A stretch of DNA of 43,317 bases. Source: an uncultured Mycoplasmatota bacterium. GTDB taxonomy: Bacteria; Bacillota_I; Bacilli_A; RF39; UBA660. The stretch lies in assembly GCA_900547995.1 (NCBI GenBank), contig URIY01000008.1, positions 1 to 43,317 on the forward strand, in the 5' to 3' direction. The position numbers were made by a program, and so were the translations under genes. Of this stretch, positions 1 to 8,316 are shown piece after piece. The first letter of the stretch is position 1. Each line of letters starts with the position of its first letter. The notes beneath the pieces were generated by a model, which saw only the letters and a list, made by a program, of their open reading frames with translations, was not told the origin of the DNA and made no database searches.

Positions 1-54
1 TACTATTACTGCAAGTAGTTCTATTAATGTAAATGCATTTCTCTTTTTTCTCAT
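1..54 (-). CDS. Type IV prepilin-like protein, N-terminus only (runs off the window)
   Basis: Only the first 18 codons are in the window. They read MRKKRNAF then TLIELLAVIV, a class III (prepilin peptidase) signal: a short basic leader, a cleavage site before Phe, Glu at mature position 5 and a hydrophobic stretch. This is typical of competence pseudopilins (ComGC-like) and other type IV pilins. The residue before the cleavage site is Ala rather than the usual Gly, which prepilin peptidases can accept. A strong Shine-Dalgarno sequence, AAGGAG, with a second AAGGA, lies just upstream (55-68). The gene points away from the surface-protein locus and is separated from it by a terminator, so it need not belong to it. 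The specific pilin type cannot be told from 18 residues. Confidence 0.8.
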   Translation of the reverse strand, partial: MRKKRNAFTLIELLAVIV

Positions 55-101
55 ATCCTTATCTCCTTCTATTTATAGTTTTCTAGCATTTAACAGACAA
101 T

Positions 102-133
102 AAAAAAAGAATTCTATCAATAGACAGAATTCT
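102..133 (-). terminator. Rho-independent terminator after the surface-protein operon
   Basis: An 8-bp inverted repeat, AGAATTCT at 108-115 and again at 126-133 (self-complementary), closes a 10-nt loop. On the minus strand it is followed by seven T. It lies about 50 bp past the stop of the 183-1403 gene and ahead of the prepilin-like gene. Confidence 0.8.
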
Positions 134-182
134 CAAATATTTTTCTTTTGTATTACTAGTAAATTTATTTCTTCACATATAT

Positions 183-1403
183 TCACTCATATATATTTGC
201 TTTAGGTGCAATTATAACTGGTATTACATTACATGTTTCATTTTTTGAACTTTTATAAATTTTCGAATTTTTTTCGTCTGCTTTAGTAAATGCAAACGCG
301 TTATTATTATCATATTCTTTATTTATCCAATAACACCTATTAGTAACTAAATAATTATATTTTAAATTATCAAATGTAAAATATCCATCTCTATTTATTA
401 CTTTATTTGTTATACTTTCTACTCTCTCATTATTATTTATTGTACCTATTACTTCATTAGAAAGTCCTTCTCTTATAATATAAGAATTAAGTATATCTTT
501 TGATATTGGTTTTAATATATCTCCTATTTCTAAACTTCTTGTTGTGACTTTCCAATCTTTTACTATATTAGATAGAACTGTATCATAATCACTATATACA
601 CCACTTCCATATGTTCCATACAATGTAGGAAGAAGTATTACTGATGTATCTCCTAGTTTACTACTTACATCAAGTATATATGTTTGTAAACAAGTATTGC
701 TTACCTCATTACATAACTTGTTTGATACAACATCATATAAAATTTGTTTACCTAAATCATAATCGAAATCTACTGAATTATTATTAGCAATATACTGTTC
801 TGCTTTAATAGAAATTACTATTTTAATTGGTGTTCTCTTTTGATAAGTAGAATCATTTTGATATTTTTGCTCTTCATTTTTTGAAAATTCATAAGATTTG
901 TTACCCCAAATACTATCTAGCTTATCATTATTAGAATCAAGAGGCCAAGATATAGCAACTTCAAAACTACTTTCTCCAGTTTGTTTTAGTGCATATTCTT
1001 TACTTAAATTAATATTAACATGAAATGGATAATCATGAGCAAGTGAATCTCTTAACTTATCTTCGCCTATTTCATCACCTTTGTATTCATCATCTAATAT
1101 TCTTGCAGATGTGATCGAATAGTTAATTTGTGCATCGGAATCACCGAAATTTTTAATATCAACTTTCTCATAAACTGTTTCCATTCCAGGATAAACATCA
1201 GATAATGATATTACTATATCATTCGATATTGCAGTCGAATTCTTTTGAAATTCTAAATTCCATGCTTTTACACCCATTTCCATTGAACCGGTTGCTAAAC
1301 CACTATAAGCAAACCATGCCAAAGTAATGGATATAAATGAAATAGCAATGAAAAATATTGATAATAAATTCAATTTAACATACACCTTTAATTTATCTTT
1401 CAC
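183..1403 (-). CDS. TasA/camelysin-like exported protein with SipW-type signal
   Basis: The predicted protein has about 406 residues. A basic start is followed by a long hydrophobic segment (about residues 8-30) ending in TLAWFAYSG, which resembles the cleavage region of SipW-dependent substrates such as TasA and CalY (YAxF motif). The mature part shows the TasA-like layout: a first strand VKAWNLEFQ, then DVYPGMETVYEKVDIKNFGD, an N-terminal beta-sandwich strand pattern. Three or four Cys residues lie in the C-terminal half. The favoured start is the GTG at 1403, with AAGGAA and GGGAG upstream; an in-frame GTG at 1412 sits directly on the AAGGAA and is less likely. It is the last gene of the unit, 17 bp after the SipW-like peptidase that probably processes it. 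The exact function, fibre subunit or other surface protein, is inferred. Confidence 0.72.
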   Translation of the reverse strand: MKDKLKVYVKLNLLSIFFIAISFISITLAWFAYSGLATGSMEMGVKAWNLEFQKNSTAISNDIVISLSDVYPGMETVYEKVDIKNFGDSDAQINYSITSARILDDEYKGDEIGEDKLRDSLAHDYPFHVNINLSKEYALKQTGESSFEVAISWPLDSNNDKLDSIWGNKSYEFSKNEEQKYQNDSTYQKRTPIKIVISIKAEQYIANNNSVDFDYDLGKQILYDVVSNKLCNEVSNTCLQTYILDVSSKLGDTSVILLPTLYGTYGSGVYSDYDTVLSNIVKDWKVTTRSLEIGDILKPISKDILNSYIIREGLSNEVIGTINNNERVESITNKVINRDGYFTFDNLKYNYLVTNRCYWINKEYDNNNAFAFTKADEKNSKIYKSSKNETCNVIPVIIAPKANIYE

Positions 1404-1420
1404 TGCTCCCACTTCCTTTT

Positions 1421-1987
1421 CTACCCTATTTTTCTTCTTTTCTCTTCTTTATTTAACAAAAATGAAACCATTTCAGAACCAATTATATAAAACAATGGCA
1501 ATATGATAAATATAAATAAACCATATTTTGATGCAATTAATCTATATATAAATGATAACACTACTGTTTTATAAACTATTACACCATATACTTGACTATA
1601 ATATACTGTAGGATCTTCAACTATATTTACTAATCCTTTTGTATGATATATATAATTACCACTCTCATCTTGTTCTATAGATTCAACTCTATGCGTAATT
1701 ACTTTATCTTTAAATCCACCTTTTTCACCAAGGTAACTTATAGTATCTCCAACTTTTATCTTATCTGCATCTTTCTTTTTTGCAATAAGAACGTCACCTA
1801 TATTATATTCAGGTTCCATACTACCAGACGCTACTGTAAACATTCTATAATTAAATAGTGATATTTTATTGTTACTAAATCTCTGCAAGCATACTACTAC
1901 CAAAAACAAAAAGCACATAGTAAACACTATCACATTAAATATTGTTTTTATTATTTTGTATACTTTATTCTCTCTCAACTTCTTCAT
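1421..1987 (-). CDS. sipW: SipW-like signal peptidase I
   Basis: The protein has 188 residues: an N-terminal membrane segment (about 15-35), an extracytoplasmic catalytic domain, and a C-terminal membrane segment (about 148-175). The catalytic Ser56 lies in ASGSMEP, followed by IGDVLI. The usual Lys of bacterial signal peptidases is replaced by His99 in VITHRV, the mark of the ER-type/SipW subfamily. The box that normally reads KGDANN is KGLVNI here, so the usual acidic residue is absent; nearby VEDP may substitute. Family members remove signal peptides from TasA, CalY and similar surface proteins. The ATG overlaps the stop of the DUF2357 gene by one base, so the two are translationally coupled. 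It ends 17 bp before the 183-1403 substrate candidate. A second SipW-like enzyme lies at 4684-6708. Confidence 0.88.
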   Translation of the reverse strand: MKKLRENKVYKIIKTIFNVIVFTMCFLFLVVVCLQRFSNNKISLFNYRMFTVASGSMEPEYNIGDVLIAKKKDADKIKVGDTISYLGEKGGFKDKVITHRVESIEQDESGNYIYHTKGLVNIVEDPTVYYSQVYGVIVYKTVVLSFIYRLIASKYGLFIFIILPLFYIIGSEMVSFLLNKEEKRRKIG

Positions 1988-3123
1988 TATAAATATTCCT
2001 TTGTCCTTTCTAGATAATCATCCATAGCACTTTGAAATTTCTTTTTAACATCCTCAGCACCAACCAACCTTTGTGCTCTTTCATTTTTTATTTCTTGCGC
2101 TATCATTTTAAGCAATTGCTCATCATCTATTTTTACTCCCATGCTAATCAAAAGTGATATTATTCTATGTATTTCTTCTGTTAACAACAAAATTGCTCTT
2201 TTTGCTATTTTTCTCTTTTGTTCCCTTTTCGATACATTAACAGAATCTAAAACAAAATAATCAATTAGAAATGAATGATCTAAAAAACCTTTTAATATAG
2301 CATTTCCATCACTATTTAAATTATTTTTTTCATCCTCTTCATCTTCTTCTCCACTATAAATTGATTCCCACAATTTTACAGCTATCTTAAAATTTTGATT
2401 TTTAAGTATTACATTTGTTTTCTTTATAGGAGGATTTATAAGAGTTATATGAGCATTATCAAGTGCTTTTATCATTTCACTTCTTTGCCAACTAGCCGTA
2501 TAATCCTTAACTCTTTTTAATCTTTTCTTTGCTTCTTTAACTTGCTCTAATATCTTTTTATCCAATTTCTTAGTAGGAATAGAACCAGTTGTAACTCTTA
2601 CTTCAGCATGAATTTTCTCATTGCTAGTAACTGTATCTGCAGCATACTCAAGTACTTTTTCATCACTTAATGATAAATTATTTAATATATCTTCCTTTTT
2701 CATAATATATCTTATTAAATGATGAAGTAAGGTATACAAGAATTTATTTTCATAGGTATTATATGTTTCTTCACTTCTTATATCAAGTATTCTCTCTGGT
2801 TCTACTTCATTAGTTCTTTTATTTATTTTATTTATATACTCAGTATGTTTGGCTAAGTTTTTAACACTAGACACATCAATTCTTTTTGATTTTTCAATTT
2901 TTACTACATTTTCTTCTTTAATAAGTGCTATTTTGGGATTTCTCATAATATTATCAATGAATGGACATGCAAATTCTAATTCATCTAACCACTCAAATGA
3001 AAGCATTTCACTTGAATAAGACGATTTATAATCCATCTCTGATTCAATTTTGTTTAAAAATAACTCACTATTTTTTTTTATATCAACATCAGTTTCTACC
3101 GGTTTATTTTTTTTAGCAGTCAT
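1987..3123 (-). CDS. DUF2357/McrC-like partner protein without a visible nuclease domain
   Basis: The protein has 378 residues, is soluble, highly charged and largely helical. A stretch around residues 115-140 (EETYNTYENKFLYTLLHHLI) matches the conserved core of DUF2357, the N-terminal domain of McrC-type partners of McrB ATPases, in which E-N-(R/K)-F-L recurs. McrC nucleases continue with a PD-(D/E)xK fold ending in a DxK-type motif. I see no such motif here; the C-terminus is a helical region rich in Lys and Glu. The start ATG at 3123 has GGGGT seven bases upstream. It lies 15 bp after the McrB-like ATPase, as in mcrBC operons, and its stop overlaps the start of the SipW-like peptidase. The likely role is an adaptor or regulator of the membrane ATPase; this is inferred. 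Confidence 0.65.
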   Translation of the reverse strand: MTAKKNKPVETDVDIKKNSELFLNKIESEMDYKSSYSSEMLSFEWLDELEFACPFIDNIMRNPKIALIKEENVVKIEKSKRIDVSSVKNLAKHTEYINKINKRTNEVEPERILDIRSEETYNTYENKFLYTLLHHLIRYIMKKEDILNNLSLSDEKVLEYAADTVTSNEKIHAEVRVTTGSIPTKKLDKKILEQVKEAKKRLKRVKDYTASWQRSEMIKALDNAHITLINPPIKKTNVILKNQNFKIAVKLWESIYSGEEDEEDEKNNLNSDGNAILKGFLDHSFLIDYFVLDSVNVSKREQKRKIAKRAILLLTEEIHRIISLLISMGVKIDDEQLLKMIAQEIKNERAQRLVGAEDVKKKFQSAMDDYLERTKEYL

Positions 3124-3138
3124 TTTATCAACCCCTAA

Positions 3139-4671
3139 CTATATACTTTTCTTAATATTTTCCAAGTGTGCAATACACTCTTTCATAACACCTTTTCCAT
3201 AATTTTTATTTAAAAATGCAATAAATGGGTCTATTTCATCACGAATAAGTACAACACTTAATTGATCAAATTTTCTTAATATTTTCTTTGCAATAAAGTA
3301 ATCTATTGCTTCTATCTCTTTTCCACCACAAGCAACATAAACTGGTGCAAAAGTTTGTAATTGTTTCATTATACGATTACCAAAAGCAATTCTAAAATGT
3401 TTAATAACATAATCATCTATTTCAACTACCTGATTAAGCCCCTTATCAGTAAGTGGATACTTTTCAACCGCTTCTTGAAACAACGATTCAAGATAACTTG
3501 AATTTATATCAACTGGATCTTGTTCACGACACTTAAATGGACTTACCTTAGTATTTATATCTATTGGCATAGCACGGTCATAAACTTTATCCGTAACCAT
3601 AAATGTTGAATCATCATTATTTATTGTACCTATATACCATAAATTACCTGGCAATCTTAACTTACCTTTTTCTAATTTCTTAGGATCATTTGGCCATGGA
3701 CTAGATACTATATCTACTAACCATTCACTTCTACTTGGCATTTCAAGTATTGACAACAAATCAGCAAAATAATATTCGACACGAGCTAAGTTCATTTCAT
3801 CCAAAATTATTGTATGAACATTATCATCAAAACCAGCTGTATATATCTCTGTTAAAGCTCTTGTTTCATTAAACTTCTTAGTAAACTCATTAAAGTAACC
3901 TAAGAAATCTGATTTATCTCTCCAAGACGGTTCAACAGACGCAACACACGAATCATTATTTACAAATTTACCCCAAGCATAAGCTAAAGATGTTTTACCT
4001 GTACCAGATATACCTTGTAAAATTATTAGTTTGCTTGATGCAAGTCCTGCAAAAAATGGTCTTAATATTGCATTATCATAATATAAATGTAATTCTGACG
4101 CTGAAAAGCATCTGAAATCATCAATCAACTCTTCTAATGTAAAATTATTATCATATTTTTTAATCTTATAATCTTTATATTCCTCATCAAGTAAAGTTAA
4201 TCTTGGGAATCTTATTCCCTGTTGTCCTATTTCATCTTCTGGTTTAACTGGTTCATCAGTAGAATTATCAGATTCATCACCTTCAGGATTAATTCCTAAT
4301 TGAGATACTTTCATTGCCATTAACTCATCTTTTTCCTTCATTAAATCAACTACTTTATCATTTAAGTTAGCAATTTCATTTAATAACTCTTCTTTACTTA
4401 AATTATTACTTGCCTTTCTAACTATTTTTCTTATCAAGAAAAATAATAAACCCGCAATTAATAAAACCATAACTATTAAGCATATAACTGATATTACCAC
4501 AAAAACCTTTTCTCCACCATTAAAGTTTCCTTTATAACTATCAACTATTTTGGAATACTCACCAATGCTAAACATCTCTGTTATTCCTTTTATAAATCCT
4601 TTAAAAGCATTAAACAAGCCATCAAAGAATACTGAGATAAACTCATAGAAAAATCTAAAAAACGTATTCAT
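3139..4671 (-). CDS. Membrane-anchored McrB-like AAA+ ATPase
   Basis: The protein has 510 residues. Residues 1-50 are amphipathic and aromatic-rich, 56-80 form a membrane segment, and 90-125 a short coiled coil, followed by an acidic linker. The AAA+ module starts near 180: Walker A GISGTGKT at 220-227, a McrB-family motif SWRDKSDFLGYFN at 249-261, Walker B with IILDEMNLA at 288-296, sensor 1 GTINNDD at 348-354, and a candidate arginine finger R366 in DKVYDRAM. These match McrB-type AAA+ proteins, which in restriction systems power a McrC nuclease. Here there is no DNA-recognition domain; the N-terminus is a membrane anchor instead. The start has GGGGTGATGAT ahead of the ATG. It is flanked by signal peptidases and the DUF2357 partner, suggesting a role at the membrane near exported surface proteins rather than in DNA restriction. 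Confidence 0.85.
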   Translation of the reverse strand: MNTFFRFFYEFISVFFDGLFNAFKGFIKGITEMFSIGEYSKIVDSYKGNFNGGEKVFVVISVICLIVMVLLIAGLLFFLIRKIVRKASNNLSKEELLNEIANLNDKVVDLMKEKDELMAMKVSQLGINPEGDESDNSTDEPVKPEDEIGQQGIRFPRLTLLDEEYKDYKIKKYDNNFTLEELIDDFRCFSASELHLYYDNAILRPFFAGLASSKLIILQGISGTGKTSLAYAWGKFVNNDSCVASVEPSWRDKSDFLGYFNEFTKKFNETRALTEIYTAGFDDNVHTIILDEMNLARVEYYFADLLSILEMPSRSEWLVDIVSSPWPNDPKKLEKGKLRLPGNLWYIGTINNDDSTFMVTDKVYDRAMPIDINTKVSPFKCREQDPVDINSSYLESLFQEAVEKYPLTDKGLNQVVEIDDYVIKHFRIAFGNRIMKQLQTFAPVYVACGGKEIEAIDYFIAKKILRKFDQLSVVLIRDEIDPFIAFLNKNYGKGVMKECIAHLENIKKSI

Positions 4672-4683
4672 ATCATCACCCCA

Positions 4684-6708
4684 CTAAATTTCTAATTTAC
4701 TCATTATATCTTCATTGATCATTCTAACATGCAACTCTTTAGGTACAAAAAGCATTATACTATCTTTATTTGGATTTTTATTAGATAAAAACAAATAATC
4801 CATTAATTCTAACATACTTTGATCTCCTACTTTAAACTTCGTAGAATTATTTAAATCAACCGCAAAACGATAACCAGATTTAATTAATTTCTTAATTGTA
4901 CCTTTATGACTTGATAAAGTATCATAATTAATAACAACAATTATATTATTTCTTGCATATTCATCATCAAACTTATCAAATATTGCATCTAACTTATTAT
5001 CTTTATCATACATACTACTTGGTATTGATATCAAGTATTTATTTTTAAAATCTGCATTTAACATATTACCAACTAACTTAGATAACAACAATGCAAGTAA
5101 CACCTCAATCTTATCCTCAGCAACAATTCCCTCTTTATATGTTTTATCAACTATATAATCACTATAAATCTTACTAAACGCAATATTATGTTCTAAACTA
5201 ATTGCATAAACATTCTTAGAAACTTCATTCATTTCAAGTGTAAACATATTAGTTTCCAATTTATTTAAAGTATACTTTATCATTCCATCATATAATTTTT
5301 GATCTTTTATTATATTATTTATAACTAACTTAAGTTCCTTAACTTCATATTCTTTAAATTTTATAAATTTACTTATATTATTCGCATAAGTTTCTCTTTT
5401 TGATTTAATACTATCTAGCATCTCATTATCATGCTCTAACCTAATCATCAACTTAAATATCATTTCATATTTAAGAACTTTTTCCTTAAATTGTTTATCA
5501 GTTCCTTTATATGATTTTACCAAACTATTGGCTAAATCTTCCATTGCTTTTTCAAGTTTACCTATCATATTTCTTGAATTATACTCTACATTAACCTCAC
5601 CGCAATAATTATAATATTTGCCATCTATATAACCCTTAACAAATTTATCTTTAATCGTTAATTCATTACTCTTTAATTTTTCTCCAACTAATAAATCATC
5701 TACTATTTTTTTAATTTGTTCCTCTTTTATAAACATTATTCTATCAATAACATTTTTACATTTCTTCTTTTTCTTTTGTAATATTTCCAAGTTTTTCTTT
5801 ATTACTTCTTCTTTCTCAACTTCTTCAATTTCCTTTTTTATTGATTTTTCATCTACTTCAAAGTTTTCAACCTTACTCTTATCAACATATGCATCATCTA
5901 TATCATCTTCATCTACTGATATCATTCTAAAACACATAGTTTTATCCAAAGCTTCTTCATCCTGTTCTACAACATTCTCTTCATTTATAACTTGAGTTAC
6001 TTCTTCCTCTTTTATAATTTCTGGTTTTATTTCCTCTTTTTTTTCTTCGACAAACACTTTATCTTCTTTAATCTTATTTTCTTTTTTAATTTCCAATAAT
6101 TTTTCTTTTTTTAACTTTGCACTATTTTTTACTTTTTCTAGTATAACATCCATAAACTCTAATATTTTTTTAGATACATTATTTTCATTTTTCTCATCAC
6201 TTATATTATTCTTTTTCTTAAACAAGAAACCTATCAAATACAATGTTATTATTAATGCAATTAAAACTATTGGATTAAATAATACTTTCTGTATAACAGT
6301 AAAATTAGGTAATATTTTAACAACTTTTCCTACTATCTGATCCCTACTAATTGGTTCATCTTTTGCGTTATTAGCATCTCCCTTAGTTATATAAGTTCCA
6401 TTATATGCTTCAACCACTCTATGAGTAATAAAATCTCCATCACGATAATAAGTTACAACATCATTTACTTTTATTTCATTAGAATTTCTAACTATTATCC
6501 AATCTCCAGCATTTATCGCATCTGCCATACTTCCAGTTTGCACCCCAAAAATAGAATATCCAAAAAAACTAGAATATGTATTTTTTAGTATCTTTACCTG
6601 AATATTGTTATATAACGTAATAAGTAATATAACTCCAAATATAAATATGGCTATATCTAACACTACATTTATTAACTTATCTACTATTTTTATTCTTTTT
6701 TTATTCAT
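4684..6708 (-). CDS. SipW-like signal peptidase fused to a large cytoplasmic region
   Basis: The predicted protein has 674 residues. Membrane segment 1 spans about 12-33. The catalytic domain carries Ser60 in QTGSMAD, His96 in FITHRV and KGDANN with Asp111, so it is a complete SipW/ER-type active site. Membrane segment 2 spans about 145-165. The rest, about 500 residues, should be cytoplasmic: a Lys/Glu-rich linker (about 165-315), a helical region, and a C-terminal globular domain with alternating strands and helices (about 545-665, with NNIIVVINYD and GYRFAVDL). The strand pattern faintly recalls degenerate EAL-type barrels, but no catalytic residues are evident and I do not assign it. SipW-like enzymes are normally under 200 residues. 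The start is the ATG at 6708 with TAGGAG eight bases upstream; a GTG at 6717 overlaps that site. It is first in its operon, followed 12 bp later by the McrB-like ATPase. Confidence 0.8.
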   Translation of the reverse strand: MNKKRIKIVDKLINVVLDIAIFIFGVILLITLYNNIQVKILKNTYSSFFGYSIFGVQTGSMADAINAGDWIIVRNSNEIKVNDVVTYYRDGDFITHRVVEAYNGTYITKGDANNAKDEPISRDQIVGKVVKILPNFTVIQKVLFNPIVLIALIITLYLIGFLFKKKNNISDEKNENNVSKKILEFMDVILEKVKNSAKLKKEKLLEIKKENKIKEDKVFVEEKKEEIKPEIIKEEEVTQVINEENVVEQDEEALDKTMCFRMISVDEDDIDDAYVDKSKVENFEVDEKSIKKEIEEVEKEEVIKKNLEILQKKKKKCKNVIDRIMFIKEEQIKKIVDDLLVGEKLKSNELTIKDKFVKGYIDGKYYNYCGEVNVEYNSRNMIGKLEKAMEDLANSLVKSYKGTDKQFKEKVLKYEMIFKLMIRLEHDNEMLDSIKSKRETYANNISKFIKFKEYEVKELKLVINNIIKDQKLYDGMIKYTLNKLETNMFTLEMNEVSKNVYAISLEHNIAFSKIYSDYIVDKTYKEGIVAEDKIEVLLALLLSKLVGNMLNADFKNKYLISIPSSMYDKDNKLDAIFDKFDDEYARNNIIVVINYDTLSSHKGTIKKLIKSGYRFAVDLNNSTKFKVGDQSMLELMDYLFLSNKNPNKDSIMLFVPKELHVRMINEDIMSKLEI

Positions 6709-6745
6709 TTGTACCACTCCTACATACTACCCTCTACTATAAAAT

Positions 6746-6774
6746 AGTATATCATATTCGACAATTTTTAACAA
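6746..6774 (-). promoter_or_regulatory. Promoter of the peptidase/ATPase operon
   Basis: On the minus strand, TTGTTA (6774-6769), a 17-bp spacer and TATACT (6751-6746) preceded by TGA (extended -10) form a good sigma-A-type promoter. Transcription would start near 6739, about 30 bases before the ATG at 6708. Together with the terminator at 6809-6836 it marks a separate transcription unit. Confidence 0.75.
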
Positions 6775-6808
6775 TATATTTGCTACCATATTTATCTGTT
6801 TTATTAAC

Positions 6809-6836
6809 AAAAAAAACTATGCAACATTTGCATAGT
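6809..6836 (-). terminator. Rho-independent terminator after the signal-peptidase-like gene
   Basis: A 9-bp stem, ACTATGCAA (6816-6824) and TTGCATAGT (6828-6836), with a 3-nt loop, is followed on the minus strand by a run of seven T. It lies 22 bp past the stop at 6858 and before the next promoter. Confidence 0.88.
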
Positions 6837-6857
6837 CATTTTTAAATAACTTATATC

Positions 6858-7376
6858 CTAATCTTTATCAGCACCATATTTAATTTCAACAATTAAAGCA
6901 TATACTTGATATATAAATATCAAGAATATAGGTACAAGTACTATAAACAAAAATCCCCATTGTGACTCAATTACCGATAAAACTGTACCTATATTATTAT
7001 GTACTTCATATGGTTTACCAGCAAGAAACTCTTTAGAATAAGTATTTCCATTTTTAAAAGTAATTGCTTGTTCTTCTTCATAAATTTTTCCAACATTACC
7101 AACTTGAACATGTACTGCTCTATTCTCATCCAATTTATAAGCAAATACTACATCATTTTCCTTCAAATCTTTTATCTTAGTATCTTTAACCAATACCAAA
7201 TCACCTTTTTTGTATCCATCAAATGATACATCTTCCTTTATTATAATAAGTGACGTTTCTCCAAATTGAGTAATACCATACTTATTATAATTCAACAATA
7301 ATATAGTCATACATAATGCAAATGCAAAATATAAAACTCCTACAATTGTTAATAATACTTTTTTTACTACTTTCAT
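6858..7376 (-). CDS. Catalytically dead SipW-like signal peptidase homologue
   Basis: The protein has 172 residues with the SipW topology: membrane segment about 7-30, an extracytoplasmic domain, and membrane segment about 137-162. The core resembles signal peptidase, with GYKKGDLVLVKD in the place of IGDVLIAKK and KENDVVFAYK in the place of KVGDTISYLG. The catalytic Ser region (GSM in active enzymes) reads GETSLIII, with no Ser-Met pair in the right place. The ITHRV motif becomes VHVQVG, shifting or losing the His, and the KGDANN box becomes KNGNTY. It is therefore probably inactive and could bind substrates, hold them, or act as a subunit. The start is the ATG at 7376, with AGGAGG four bases upstream; an upstream in-frame start would run through that site. 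It is last in its unit, after two TasA-like genes. Confidence 0.68.
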   Translation of the reverse strand: MKVVKKVLLTIVGVLYFAFALCMTILLLNYNKYGITQFGETSLIIIKEDVSFDGYKKGDLVLVKDTKIKDLKENDVVFAYKLDENRAVHVQVGNVGKIYEEEQAITFKNGNTYSKEFLAGKPYEVHNNIGTVLSVIESQWGFLFIVLVPIFLIFIYQVYALIVEIKYGADKD

Positions 7377-7430
7377 AATTCCTCCTACTATAACTACAAA
7401 ATAACACAAATATATAGAATTGTCAATTAA

Positions 7431-8303
7431 TTAACAATCTGATTCTATTAAAGAAAAATCATTTACTGTATAACTATCTGTTCCTCTTCTATAAAATTTA
7501 AAATTTCTATTACTCTTTGAATCCAAAGACACTATTATTTCATTTACATAACCATCAACATCAGTAGCTGAACTCTTTAACTCATCAAAAGAAACATCAA
7601 TCAACAAATTACTAGAATTCCATGTTATCTTAGCACATTTTTTCTTATTATAACTATTTGAAACAACTAACCTACTATAGCCATCATACTCAACATAATT
7701 CATATCTACCGAACCATTTAAACTCTTATCTTTCCTAAGTTCAAAAGTACCAGTTAATACCTTCTTATATGGTTCAGTACTAGTTACTTTTATAGTTACT
7801 ATAACACTACCTATTTCTTCATCACTAGATAAATTAAAATACAAATCTTTAACAGCAACTACATCACTCCACGTATATCCGTTTATTTCACAAGTAGATT
7901 TATCATAAGTACTCACATCAACATCATCTATATTATTTACACATGCCTTTTCACTTGATAACGTACCAGAATAATTACTTCCAATATCATTTATACTACA
8001 TGTTATTTTAGGATTATTAGTACTACATTCTACTTTATATTTAATATCATAAGCAGTAATAAGTTCATTATTAGAGCTATTTTTAATATTAAAACTTATA
8101 TTCTCACCATTCCAATAATTATTAACGTTCTTTAACGATTCATCTTTTAAATAATCACTACTAAAGTAAAACTCCTTTGATTCCAAATAATGATTCCACA
8201 CAGATTTAGACGCATATATTGCATATGAAAATCCATTTGTAACTAATATCAAAAAGCAAAGCATAATACCAGTAATAATTATTATTTTAGTTTTCTTCTT
8301 CAT
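7431..8303 (-). CDS. Exported protein with SipW-type signal, family not recognised
   Basis: The protein has 290 residues. An N-terminal hydrophobic segment (about 6-28) ends in GFSYAIYASKS, similar to the YAxF-type cleavage region of SipW substrates. The remainder is Asn-, Ser- and beta-strand-rich, with six Cys residues spread through the mature part (for example VECSTN, KITCSIN, KACVNN, STCEIN, KKCAKI and a final ESDC), so disulfides are possible. No catalytic motif is visible. It sits 13 bp after the 178-residue TasA-like protein and about 54 bp before the inactive signal-peptidase homologue. The Shine-Dalgarno GAGGTG lies six bases from the ATG. The function is likely structural or adhesive; the family is unknown to me. 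Confidence 0.65.
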   Translation of the reverse strand: MKKKTKIIIITGIMLCFLILVTNGFSYAIYASKSVWNHYLESKEFYFSSDYLKDESLKNVNNYWNGENISFNIKNSSNNELITAYDIKYKVECSTNNPKITCSINDIGSNYSGTLSSEKACVNNIDDVDVSTYDKSTCEINGYTWSDVVAVKDLYFNLSSDEEIGSVIVTIKVTSTEPYKKVLTGTFELRKDKSLNGSVDMNYVEYDGYSRLVVSNSYNKKKCAKITWNSSNLLIDVSFDELKSSATDVDGYVNEIIVSLDSKSNRNFKFYRRGTDSYTVNDFSLIESDC

Positions 8304-8316
8304 CTTACACCTCTAA

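Noticed and set aside
1987..4671. Type IV (McrBC) restriction system
   Set aside because: The ATPase matches McrB and the partner has DUF2357, but I see no nuclease motif and no DNA-recognition domain, the ATPase is membrane-anchored, and the flanking genes are signal peptidases.
4684..6708. Active EAL (c-di-GMP) domain in the C-terminus
   Set aside because: Only a vague strand-helix resemblance; the EAL motif and metal ligands are absent.
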